64,000 nt of DNA, from contig OY987244.1 of the NCBI GenBank assembly GCA_963920765.1, positions 26,888,358 through 26,952,357 of the forward strand, written 5' to 3'. This DNA comes from Ulota crispa (lineage: Eukaryota; Streptophyta; Bryopsida; Orthotrichales; Orthotrichaceae). Of the stretch, positions 34,572-47,700 are shown piece by piece; the stretch's first letter is position 1, and each line of letters opens with the position of its first letter. The position numbers and the translations under genes are program-made. The notes beneath the pieces were generated by a model. That model was not told the origin of the DNA and did not search any database. It saw only the letters and a program-made list of their open reading frames with translations.

Positions 34572-35679
34572 TTAAAGGCAATTCTTTATAAGTGTTACAT
34601 AAATACAAAGATGACCCTCAAGAAATAACTTGAATTTTTCAATTGGTCAGAAGCCAGAAAATGAGTCTTAAATGTGCCAACAATGTATATAAAATAAGTA
34701 TAACGAACAAGATTGAATATGATATCAGCTGAAGGGATATTCAATATAGAAAGATAAAATCACACACAAACTTATGCAAACTTATAAAATTTTGACAAAG
34801 ATGTTGGAAGGCTAAAGTAAAACAAAAGTGAGATTTTTGAGGATTTTTTTGACTATGCACATTATAAGTATGAGTGATGTTATAGATGGCTTGGCCATTT
34901 AACAAAGTCAAATTTCTAGTACAAAATATGAGCATAGGAAGTAGACATAGAAAACATACAAGTACACCAATTCTCTCTATGAAATGGAGGACAACTTAAA
35001 CAAGGGATAAAATTACCTTTGTGCTTAAAAAATGTTTACTAAGCTAAAAGAAAATACTTTAAAATAGTTTTAGGTTCACTTACAGTGTAAATTTACAAGA
35101 TGAATCATATTGAGAGATAAAATTTAAGGGCAACTCATATTATGTCCCATGTTTCAAGTCCTACTACAAAGTCAAAATTTGATAAGTGGACACCAAAAAT
35201 TTGAGATTAACTTCTCAATTTTGCATCCCATGTTCTACGTCCCAAGATCCAAGTCCTAATGCATTTATAAATGTTGTTGTGAAAAAAGTGAAATTTTGCT
35301 CATAAGTTAGGGTGCAACAAAAATGGAGACCCAACTTGTCCCAACAACTCTTGCAACTAAAATACACAAACCTTTTATCTATTTCGTTTTGTCCTTGACA
35401 CCCCCACCAAGGTTGGTAACTACTAACTAGTGTTGAGGTAGAACTTGCAAATTTGAGAGGTGGGTCATAGTATTGTGATATGCTTCATTAACCCTTAAGA
35501 GTGCCACCACCCAAAATGACTTAAAATGCTTATTATGGGATTTATGTGAAACATATGCAATACATCCAAGTATGCTTACAATGCAATTTGTCTACTTTGA
35601 ACCAAATCATGTAAAGATGAACAAAAGGGAAACTTGCAACATTGAAGATCTCTTTTCTAGATTCTTCTTAACCCCTTAA
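34572..35679. other. AT-rich spacer with a lone TTAA-type end
   Basis: TTAA at 35492..35495 followed by CCCTTAAGAGTGCCACC looks like an isolated terminus. No gene seen. Confidence 0.35.
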
Positions 35680-36583
35680 CCCTTTAAAGACCACACACAT
35701 TTTCACAAAATCCTTTAGAAACTGGGGTAGTAAACTTGGATGTGCTATTGAATCAAATATGGACTTGGTTTCAATGATCCAACCTTACAAATGGGAACTA
35801 CACCTTGTTTACTATAAAGTATCAAAATTTCAACTAGATTTACCGTTGGAGGTGAAATATTATAATGATTGAGTGAGTTGTAGGTGGAAAATCTCTAGTT
35901 TTTGTGCTTGTGTGGTTTTGGATCTTACTACTCACACGAGCTTTGTTTGAGAAGACCCTTATATTTCTAAAAAGCATGGTTTCTCAACTTTCCAATGAGA
36001 CTAGTTTCACACAAAATGGATAAAAATAGCCATCACAAGGTGTAGCTAAGTGGACAAAATGGGCAAAAAATCCCACTTTATTTGCTATCCAAAAATAGTT
36101 TTACAAGAAAATTGATAAATGCTATGGAAAATCCAATTGGTGAAAACAATAAAGAATTGGCCTCAAATGTAGGACAACAAATTTTTAATATGAAATGATA
36201 GCACCATTTCAATAGATCTTCAAATATTACAATTATACTACTACCGTATAGAGAAACAATACAAGCATATTTCTTGAGGAATTTGAAATTTTTAGGACCG
36301 CACAATTGAAATTTGACATTCTTCTTGGATGTTTGTTGTATTGTGCTATTGCTTTTAACCATCTTTGACCAAATACGGATATGTATTTTGAGGTCATGCC
36401 GTATAAACATCATTATTTATCAACTCACATACCTGATTTCATTGTTTTTTATTTGGTTGGATGCAAAATTCTTGTGAGCACAAGCATTCTTCAAGACCAG
36501 TTTCCAAATTGTTGAACGATTTTACTCTATAAGCCAAAAACCACTCTCCCAAACCAAAATATGGTTTGCTGGTCTCTAAAGGG
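35680..36583. mobile_element. TTAA-bounded element, 904 bp
   Basis: TTAA (35676..35679) then CCCTTTAAAGACCA at the left; TGGTCTCTAAAGGG then TTAA (36584..36587) at the right, one mismatch in 14. The 111-codon minus frame inside (36078..36413) has no recognisable transposase motif. Confidence 0.75.
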
Positions 36584-36587
36584 TTAA

Positions 36588-38389
36588 GGACCAAGGGGGT
36601 TTTTTTTCAAAAAATGCATTTTTTTGGTATGTTGATCAAAAATGAAAATTGAAACTTTTTTTTTTTTTTTTTTGTGATTTCAACCATGCAAAACTATTGT
36701 GAAATATTTATTCAAGGTGTGGTAAAATTTTAGCCCATTTGAACAGGCAGATTGTAAGATTATAACATTTGAAGTGAGCAAAAAACCCTTTTTCATTATT
36801 GCAAAACAAGGTCAGCCAACTTTGAGCCCTCTTGGAGTAAAATTTTTGCTCTACACAAAATTTAGGTTTTTGACTATTCATATGAATATAATGTTAGGTT
36901 CACTCATGAAAATTTCAGAAACAAAGATATATTCTAGCTTATTCTAAATCACCCTACAATGCTAGGAGTTTAAGTGAATTGGCAATATTGACTAGTCATT
37001 TGTTCATGATTTCTTGTGCAATGAGGATGTCTTTTATTTGAAATATAAATGGTGACAAGTTAGAGGCAAACATTGGGATTATGTAATAAATTTTTTAAGA
37101 ATTTTGAATTTATAGATTGCAAGACAATAGTGCTTGAAGTTAGAAGAAAATATTTTATCTTGAAATTGCTTGGACATAGTTAACCCTTAAAGGTCCGTGC
37201 ATCCAAAAAGTGGATGCGCCTTGGTCAACCCTAATTGTAACTTTCAAAATATCAATTTGTGGTATATGGTTCAAACCAAGAAAGTGAAGCTTGACAAGTT
37301 TCCTTTCTATTCCATTTGATTTTTTTGAAAAATGTCAAAAATCAAAAGAGTTATTGCCATTGAAAGCTCCAAGTGTCACACTCCAAATAACACAATATGG
37401 TGTGTTTTTCATTCATATTTTCTACTCTTCAAATGCATTTAAAACTTAAACCTCAAAACTATGTTTCTCATTCTACTATTCATTTATAATAGAAATTATA
37501 GATTTTTTTAACATATATCCTAATTGATATGATTTTATTTCTACATTTAGCTTCAATAAAACACAATAATTTGAATTTTCCATCAAGCTTATTGAAAAAA
37601 ATAACATAAATAGAAAATGAATGTGTCTTCCAGCAAAAAAATATCAAAATTTTATAAATTAATTAAATATAAGGATAAACTTGGTTTGATAGTCAAATTT
37701 GACTTTTGATACTTTGTTGTGGCTGTTTTGAGTGTTAAAAATAAAATAACCAATTGAAATTTTTTTGCACTTATCTTAAATGCTACTTGTACCTCTTGAA
37801 AAAAATTCAAGGAATTATGTTTTTTTTTGCTATTTTAACTTATTTATGTTCATTTTTTGAAAAAAAAATGATAGCAATTACAAATTTTCATGAAACAAAT
37901 TGAAATTTCTTGTAGGGGTATATCATTCATAGTTTCAAGCAATAAAAATACAAAATTATTGTTTGAACACACTTTAAAACGCAAAATTAAGCTTTAACAT
38001 GAAGTTTGACCATTTCAAAATGAATCAAGTCCTTTAGGGGTTAACAAAGTTTGACTCCTCTCAAAATGTGATTGAGAGCTTTTTTTTTTTTTTTGACAAT
38101 TGTATACCATATATCTTATTAGTTTCATACATGCCAAATTTCAAAAGTTGATGAGAGTTTTAGCATAAGATTCTCTAAAAATGCCCAAACTGCCCAAGTT
38201 GCCCAAATTTTTTTGGACAACACAACTTTTACATTGGACATCTAATTGAGAAAAAAATTACATTTCCACATAGAGATACATATTTACACCTTGTGTACTA
38301 ATTTAAAGAACATCCAATAAAACTTGACTTTATATGACCCTATCCGAGTTCTCAAATGTTCGTTGCAGAAACACTTGGTCCTTTATGGG
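36588..38389. mobile_element. TTAA-bounded element with a worn left end, hosting another copy
   Basis: The right end CTTGGTCCTTTATGGG is followed by TTAA (38390..38393). The left end retains GGACCAAG directly after the neighbour's TTAA but lacks the outermost CCCATAAA. It contains the complete element 37184..38040. It shares a TTAA with the element to its left. Confidence 0.55.
37184..38040. mobile_element. TTAA-bounded element nested in 36588..38389
   Basis: TTAA (37180..37183) then CCCTTAAAGGTCC; GTCCTTTAGGGG then TTAA (38041..38044). About 857 bp, non-coding, very AT-rich. Confidence 0.7.
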
Positions 38390-38733
38390 TTAAGGTCATA
38401 GTTTGTTTTGCCTCAAAAGCTGAAGATTTACATGCTACCCACCCCCCTATGCACTCTTGGTTAACGTTCAGGTCAGAATTTGCACTTTGCTAAGCCGTGA
38501 AAAAATGCTATTGAGGTTCAAAAAAATCAAACATCTCTCCCTAAAACAAAGCACATGTAAACATCACCTGTCAACCTCACCTCCGCTACTCTGAACAAAA
38601 AAGACTAAGAAATAATATAAGAAGAAAAAGTGATTATAGTTGCACCACTTGAAGATACCCCAATCACTGTGTCAGAAATCAACGGTGCAAGCCTGATGTA
38701 AGATATAAAAACAACCAAAAAATGTCTCATAAG

Positions 38734-41700
38734 TTAAGCTTCCTTCTTCACTTTCGAACTTTGTCCAGGCCTCGGGGGTTTCACAAGTTTTCCAAACAAT
38801 ATAAGCGCCACTGGTAACAACGTGCCCGAATAATACACAGCTCTATACGCCGTCATGGTGTCTTCAAAATACAAAACCTGCAAGCAGAAACCGAGAACTA
38901 CCTATTAAAATCAACAATTTTTTTGATCTAATCAAGGGTGTTCGTAAGAGATCCCTCGTTCTGGAGTCTATGCAAATCAGAACAAGTGTTGGTACAGGTT
39001 TAAGCTAGTAGCAGTGTTCACAAATGTGGCTGAACTTAGAAAACCTTCAATCACAATGTGTGTAAGAGAGCAACGAATTATATCATATTTGACTAACTTT
39101 GGACTATGAAGGTAAATATGGATCGTACAAGGTTATGACAATGAAGACGTAATTTTATGTCATACATGTCCTTTGGAACTTAACTTTCCAAACGTGCATT
39201 GTCCCCTTTCAAGAGATCTCCCCATGCAAGTTATAAATACCATATATTGATCACAACTTTCAAGTTATCATTGCCTTATGGCATGGTTTTTATTTCTAGG
39301 TTGTCTAGAAGTAGTTAAATAATAGATATTTAAATATGAAACACATTTGGCAACAAAATGAATGTGTATCTGTTTCTCATTTGAGGCAATTATGAAAATC
39401 ACATTTGAGGTTGCAGTGTAATTAATAAGGTTGAGTCACTAACCAGGAAACCCATTACTGTCAAGTTGAGAGCAAATGCAGTGTAGAAAAAACCGGCAAA
39501 TGCGCCCAGATTAACTGCCAAGAAATTATTCTTGGGTATTGCTTGTTGCCATTTGTATAACACTACACTCATCAAATCTCACCATGGTTAGCACTGAAAC
39601 ATCAACACTAATGCTGAATAGGGAAAATCTATTTCACAAAAAAAAGGAATTTAAAACTATTTCACAAAACTAAGGATTTAACTATAACAAGAAACAAGCT
39701 TAAGATTGGTGTTCTCTTAACAAAAAGCTCTACAGTAAAAAAAAATGTTGTTGTAGCACATTTAGCAGTACAAAATATGATTTACAAAAATGCACATTAA
39801 ATGTACACACACAAGAGAGTTTATCTTGAAGGAGTAGTAGTTTACCTCTAGCTCCTGAAATCATTAGTGCACTGTTGACAAAGAAAATGATATATCCTGT
39901 GTATAAACCCTGCATTCCAAACATCAGATTAGATAAATGAATTCCTAAACACCTGCGCATACTATAACCATGTTCTAAAATTCTAGAAATATAACTGATA
40001 TTCATTTCAAGATGTACAACCCACTTACATCAATATTAGGACACGGATTTAGAAAACTCCAGAACCGAACTTTGATGTTTAGTATTTAAAGCTTATGATG
40101 GCTAAAAGCACAAAATTATAGAGTTTGGGAGTTTTCTCAAAATTTCTACTAAAATGTAAAAGTATGTATCATTGTATAAGAATGACCACTATTTTTAAAG
40201 GTTTAAGCATTTGGAAACAAAACTTGTATTCAACAAATGTAGAATTTGATGTAGAGAAAAAAAACTAAAAGCATTACATGTATAATCCAATCTTAATTAC
40301 ATTTAATCATTTGATAGGAGACCCTTGTTATGAACATAAACTTAACCCTTGAACAACCATAGGAAATCATATATACGCTAACGTATAACTGTAATTTGCT
40401 ACCAATAAGAAATTTTAATTTGGGATCTCAAGTAGCTCACTAGAACCACATTGATCTATTCTTCAATTTCTTTGTTGGTCTCAAATGTAGTAGAGGTGTG
40501 GATCCATTCCAAATAAAAGAAAAATACCCTGTACTGGACGCAAAGGGCCTTTCGATCGTTTAAGGGTTAAGCCTCCTCATAGCCATTCTCACAGGTTTCC
40601 ATGTTGTTTCCAACAAGAAAGGGTTGCTTTGGCATTACCAAGTTTCAAATTTGAAACTCAAAGAACCACACAATTCTCCCCAATCATGGGACGTTAAAAA
40701 TTTCACCATTACAATTCATGACGAAACCAAAACTTGACAGCATTTGTTATTGGCATTATTCATTTGATTCATCCCTACTTTTACCAAAACTACGTCAGCA
40801 CCCCTTACAATCAATGACTCTAATGGACAGCCGTTCACACTCACTATGTCCCAAGTCCTTTTTTGCTCACTATGAAATGCCTTAAAGTGTAATAGCATGG
40901 CAACACTAATTGAAGGTTAGGCAATACCAAAGTGTGACTTACTCATAGAGTTAAGTCTAGCAAAAGCAAAAACCCAATCCAAATGAGGATCCAAGTCACA
41001 ACAACTTCATTTGGCATAAATTACTCATCAAATTTTTCAATATTTTCTATTGCCAATCTACAACCCACCGAAATACAATAAAATATGCTTTTGAAGTAGG
41101 AAAGTACTTGAAAAATTGGGTGAATCACTCTCTCCAAGAAAAAGAAAAAGAAAAACTGATTTCACAAACGTACAAACACCAATAGGAAATCATGTCCATA
41201 ATGATTGTGAATTTTGTCCACAATGAACATAAAGGACTCATTATAGACAATTTTCAGTCATTATGAACAATTTTTACAATCCTTGTGGACAAGCCGTGTT
41301 AGTAGTAGTGAGACAGGGAATGCTATTTCATGATCAAAAATCACTTAGCTGTGAGTCATGAACCAGGACTTTTTGTCAAAATAATAAATTCTACTTACAA
41401 TTGTGTACATAGGGCCTTATAATTGTACATTTTAAACTATCATCTCTTGAAAAATTTGATATTTTTTAGTTATTTCATTGACTTTGAGTCAAGAATCCAT
41501 TTGTGCTCACATAGTCTTAAATACCCTCTCATGACTCACCATTTTACGTTCACCAAATAACATCATCCTTAGTAAGACGTGCCATAAAAAAGAAGAGAAA
41601 AAAGAAGAAAAAACTAAGGGAAGTAAGTTAGAAGTACTCACATGCCAAATGGCGCTCACAACTTGCGTGGCAAGTAGCTGCCGAAACCCAGGCCTTTGCC

Positions 41701-44700
41701 CTTTCACAGACAAGCGCTCATAAACATAATGCCGAAGCCACACGCTGACGTGGATGTTCCAGTACTTTGGAATCTCTGCGGCGCTGGTGGCCAGCTCCAC
41801 GTTCACAATGTCCACGTTTTGTGCTCGTGACCACTTTGGACTTGGCTCCATCTCCATCTCCTCCTGCAACGGAGCAACAGCACCACCTGCAACACCACCG
41901 GTGGTGCTGGTGCTCACACCATATTAGGTCAATTGGGAAAAATGGAAGGACCATTTTGTACTCCACCTTATCTTAATCTTACATACAATAAATGCAGTCA
42001 TTGATAGCTATAGCTCACAATTGTAATATATTTGAAATTCTTGGCATGGCAATCATTGAGATTTCACTATTGTACAAGAAAGTGCATGCTTGCTTTTTTT
42101 GTAATATGCTAAATTGTACATAATGGCATAGAATAGTGAAAGTCTGAGAATGTACACTCAATATTGCGTTTAGGTTGCCCCACACTAATTTCTTGACATT
42201 TCACACTATTTAAATAGTTATTCATGTAGTAGCACTACAGTAACCTTCATCAACAATTATTGCAATATTACTTTTTTGAAAGGCCTAGCTACTAACAACA
42301 ATGAAGCTCTGGAACAAGAAACTAGCGGCACCCAAGTTGTAAACCATGTGAAATTCAAGTTTTTAGAGAGTTGCATGCACCTCAAAGTGGCCAAGTGATG
42401 AGTCATGAGGGTAAGGGCAACCTAACTGTCAAGGCAACCTACACCAAATAGTGCATTTAGGTTGCCTTAACAATTAGGTTGCCTTACCTTGGCAAAATTA
42501 CCTCATGACTCACCTTGAGGCACTTAGAGATACATGCAACTCTCTTTATGCTATAATAATTTTGGTTCTATCTAAAATTCCAACTTCCCTACTCCTAACT
42601 TTAACACTTGTTGTGGTCAATTTCTGCTTGCTTCCTCCATTATTTATCACAATTATTAATGACAAAGTTACTATAGTCTTGATAAATATTTAATTACTGT
42701 GAAATGTCTATTTGGTGTAAAATAATGCAATATTCAGTGTACAGTAGAACTCCTCTAAACTAATATGGTTGGGACCTCAAGAACTAAATTAGTTTAAGTA
42801 AGTTATTAGCTAGATACCTTGAGGTTAATGATTGACATATGATCTGACATTGAGATTTATGTTGTATATTAGATTATAGAATATATCAATTTAGAGGATA
42901 TCTGTTTAGAGGAGTTCTACTGTACCGTTTTGTTTTTTCCCAATAATTTTACCTAATATGGTGTTTGCTGCTGCTGCTTGTGCTCCAGCCACTGAACCCA
43001 AAACCAGACACCATGACAGCCGCCTCCGAGAGCGACCAGATGAAGTAGTACTTCCACCTAGCACCAAACCCACACATGAACTGGTACCACACGCGGTGCC
43101 AGTATCCCCAGTGCAGAAACTCCGGGGACAGGATGAAGTTGATGGGGTAGGCTCCTGTTAAGACCATGTACAGCCCCATGCACACAAATGCCTTCATGGT
43201 GGCGAGAAGAGTGCGTGCGTAGGGTGATGGTGGTGGCTTCTCTGCTTTCGGATCCCAGAGGCCTTTGTTGTCCGTCCAGTCGAGGTAGTCTCGCAGCTCG
43301 AACACCGGTCCGACTAAATGAGTGCCGCAGTTGAAGCAGTAGCCCAGGTAGGCCATGAAGGACGGCAGAGTCATCAGGCGGTATTGCTTCTGCGCTTCTC
43401 GCAGCTCTGTCTCATCTTCGTCGAGCATGCCGTCTTGGTAGTTGAACGCCGCCGATGTCACCTTCAGCGTCAACACCATCATCGATCCTGTGCCATTTTT
43501 TCAATGCAGGCAAAACAGTCACCCGGTGAGTACCTCGGAGAGCAGTCACATCCATCCCAAACGTGATTTTTCCTTGATAGCTCAAAGTGGCTACAACTAC
43601 ATCGATCGATGCTTGGATGCTTGGATAAGGCCAATGCCTCGGGACAGAAAACAAAAGTTGACCATATCCAAGTATAAATTGTAGACAAACATTCCATTTA
43701 ATTGGGATTAGGTTCTAGAACATAACAAAAGAGGAGGATTTTGACACTATTTTCTTACAAAGGTTTATCTTGTCCAAGCATCATTGTGTTACAGTTATGA
43801 ATTCAACATTAATGCTCTATCATTAGTACAAAAATGTGTCCTAAACGGTTATTTTGCAACCATTGTAAATGTTTACAAAACACCATATTAGGTAAATTGG
43901 GAAAAACAGAGGGACCATTTTGTACTCCACCTTAATCTTGCATATAGTAAATATAGGCATAACTATAGTTCAAAGTTGTAATTAGTTGAAATTCTTGGAG
44001 GCAATCATTAATCATTGAGAATTCATTGTTATACAAAAAAAATTTACGCTTATTTATTTTGTAATATGTTAAGTTGTACATAATGACAGAAATAGTGAAA
44101 GTACCAATATGTACTCATTTTCCCAAGTTACTAATATGGTGTGGTGAGTATCTCATAGAGCAGTCATCCATCCCAAACGTGACTTTTCCTTGATAGCTCA
44201 AAGTGGCTAACTTAGCCATATTTGATGAATTGCGAAATAGGATACATTTGGGGACTTTTGAATTTTGCATTTGTGAGAGCATTTTGACAATTAAAAGCAA
44301 GTTTTATGATAATTTTTTCAAGATCCTACATCACTGATGATGTAAGATTTTGAAGAAATCATCACAAAATTTATTACAAACCACCAAAATATTCTCAAAA
44401 ATGTAAAATTCAAAAGTCCCAAAATGTAACTTTTTTCCAAATTTATCAGATATGGTGTTTTAAGGTAGAAGCACCCAATTAACACCATATTTGTTAAATT
44501 GGAGAAAAGGATACATTTTGAGACTTCTAAACTTTAGAAAAATTTGAGCCCTCCAAGAGTTAGAGCCCCTTCCAAAGTCTGTAAAAGGGTTTTAAGATAT
44601 GTACTTACTACAACAAACAACTCACTAATCCCTTGTTTTTGCTCACCCTAGTTTTGAATTCAATGCAATCATGAAAATTATATTATTATGTTATCCCAAT

Positions 44701-47700
44701 TGGACAAAAACTATGGGTACAAATGTACAATAGGACCATAAATTCTACTTTGCTCTATTTGAATAAATGAGTGAGATACTTGGATAGTGAATAGTAAGTA
44801 CAATTACATATTTTATGAGTACAATGCCTTTTGATTTATTTTGAATTGTGCATGTGACTAAGGTCCTTCATACAAGATAATGATAGATATGAGTGATTTT
44901 TCTGGTACTCACAATAGCCAAATAATAACTTGGTTTGTCAAACATTAGGGGCTCTTGGAGGGCCCTAATTCTTGCACATGTTAGTTATTCTTCAGAACTA
45001 TACAAAGGACGTACCAAAACAGGAACTCTTGGCTATTTAAAACTGAAGACCCTGGAAAGAGTTCGAAGTGACTGGAGAAATGTGCGAACAGTCAAAGCAG
45101 ATTCTGCACTTTTCATCTATTCGCGATAGCATTCAAGTAATGTCGTTAAATTTCACCTGTTTTAAGTTGCGACTTATAAACAACTTCAGCTATACATAAA
45201 AAATTAATAGTGGTTTTGCGTTATTTAGCCACATTAATGAACCTGTACCTACAAAAAAAAAAAGACTCCATGTTTCTTTTTAAAAAAATTAGACTCAACT
45301 TTTTCACGGAATACTCCATTTTCTGCAGATTTTGCTTTCCAAATATTAGCAAGTGAATTGAGAGGACGTACCGGTTGAATCAACGCCGCCGCTCTTCCAA
45401 GCATCGCCGCTCATGAAGGCTACATGACTGCAACCCAACAGCAGCGCATCTATCTCATCAGTACAGATGAAGTACCCTCCTGTACTTGGGTGCCCATGAA
45501 TATTTTATACCACAATGCACAATCATTGAGAAGAAGAAGGGTTTTGGTACTTCTGCAGTGATTTTCTGCCTGCATTACATTGTACAACCCTAAGATCTCT
45601 TTGCTTTTACACCTTCTATACTTACACCTTCTGTGATGAGTGAGAAAAAATAGAAATAGAGACTGTAAGTAAGAGATTCGCAATTGCAGTGGTCAGTGAT
45701 CATTTACATATTGCTCCATCAGCAGCAACGCAAGAAAAAACTGTCATTTTCAAATATTTGAACGAAAAAATGTGCATTTAATTAATATGATTCACCCAAG
45801 ATGTCTCCTTGTCCTTCCAAAAATCCTTCCAAAAAACTATTTTGGAGAGACCAACAATTCCAGTAGAAGTTATTTTCCTAATTTGACAGAAAAAACTGGG
45901 TTTTTTCTGTACCCAATAATTCCTTATTTATCATGAAAATTATGTGAATAGTTGATTTAAGTGCAACCAAAGACACACCCTAACACTTCCCCTTGTAGCA
46001 AAGTGGCAAGATTCTACAGGCAAGGTTTGTGATCTATTCCCTTGTTTCCTATATATAGCCTATTAGAGTAATAAATGATTACCCACTATTTGCTTCTAAA
46101 TCAATAATAAGAATTATTACAATAAGCTAATCGTGCAGTAAACAAGTAAGGTAGCAACTAAAACCCAACACCAAAATTATTGGTACCTAAGAAGTAGATA
46201 CTAAAGAGCTTCATTATATCTACTTGAAAATAGTACATCTACTCTACCCACTTCTAGCGTTTAAATTAGAATTCTCCGATGAAAAAAAAACTCTACCAAT
46301 GTAAATTTAGAAATATGAAAAAGAAGAAGATGATTACCACAAAATCAAAGTTCTATTTTTAACATTATTTTACAAACTTAAATCATTCATAAAAATTTCA
46401 TACTAAGGTAGAAGGTCAATGACAATAATAAATATCTGAAAGAACATGTCACTCATTTCAAGATAGAGAATGCATCTAAAAACATGGTCGCTTTTAGAGC
46501 CTCCTACCTTAGGGAAAAACATGATCTCTTTTACAGCCTCCTACTTTAGGGACCATTGGTTCAAATACCCCATTTTACCAACACAAATATAAAAAAACTC
46601 TTCAAGAACATCTCTGCAATGAAGTCTAAATTCAGAGGTCTCAATCAGTCAATCTTACGCAAGCTAGTGAGACGTAAATAAAATCTCACATTTCCACAGG
46701 ATCCAGCGAAGAGTAATAACCAAATTGCACACAATTCTCAGCAAATTTCGCTTTCATAAAGGAAAGCTGGGGAATGGGGATACATTCCGTGACCCACTTC
46801 AATGTCCAAGTCTTAATGTGCACTACTACTGTCAGAAAATGTACATATGAATGTACCTCTGGGCAAGTACCGCAACCTATCCTCACTCTCGTACAGCGAA
46901 ATTTAGGGACCAAGATATGGACAGCTCTAAATGTGAAGTAGATGACATTCAAGACCGCAACATCATTAATTTTTCAAATTCCCAATGCAATCCGCTACCT
47001 GCCCCCCTGTCATTGTACAATATCCAGAAAAGAAACACACACACCTTTCCCTCCCCCAACCACTCACACACCGCTCTACCTTCCAACTTCCACCTCCTTA
47101 CTTGTACACTTTGCATCCCAAAAAATGACCAAAACTAGTACTTTACTCCACTTTTTGTCATACATGCATGCTGTGCAATGAGTACTGGGAGTGGTGGGTG
47201 TGTGGATAGATGGTAGGGTGAAATAAAAAAAGTGTGTGTTTCTTTTTGGGTACTATGCATGTTCATCTACTTTCATTTTCAAGGGACTCAATCATCCTCA
47301 CTATATCTACCCAATGCAATCAAAACTCATCTTATTTTCAAACTGAAAGGGGATTCCATCAAGACACGGAATTAAGTACAAAAATTCATGTCAACTTAGT
47401 CTTGGGGTGGTTTGAAGGGTTGGCTATATTTACAAAATATGACGGCTTGACTTGGGCAACTACTACAAAAGGGTTGTTTTTTGTCCATGTTGGTGTCTAT
47501 CAAAGCATTTTACAAAATGTATTGGGAATGCTCTAATGAGTTCAATCTCAAGAATCCAAAAGTGGGAGAGGAGATTGAAAGTCTATTAAGCAAGTTTCTA
47601 CCCGAGCATGTAAATGTCACAAGGACAAACTAAAGAGAGTGTTGTCTCTAGAAGTAGTCTCACCAACGTGGCGCAACCTAATTGGGTATGAGCATACTAG

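Larger units (their letters stand above)
41916..42964. mobile_element. CACCATATT-family MITE that forms LPCAT intron 3
   Basis: The ends ACACCATATTAGGTCAATTG and the inverse of AATTTTACCTAATATGGTGT match each other and the 263-bp copy at 43880..44142. On the gene strand the donor is CACCATATTAG|GTAAAA, inside the right terminal repeat. The acceptor GTGTGAG| lies 3 nt beyond the left end. Intron 3 (42952..41913) and the MITE are therefore almost identical in extent. Two more elements (42155..42739 and 42742..42922) are inserted in it; the rest is about 280 bp. See findings. Confidence 0.75.

Noticed and set aside
42958-43684. Plus-strand frames opposite LPCAT exon 3
   Set aside because: Antisense shadows of the MBOAT coding exon.
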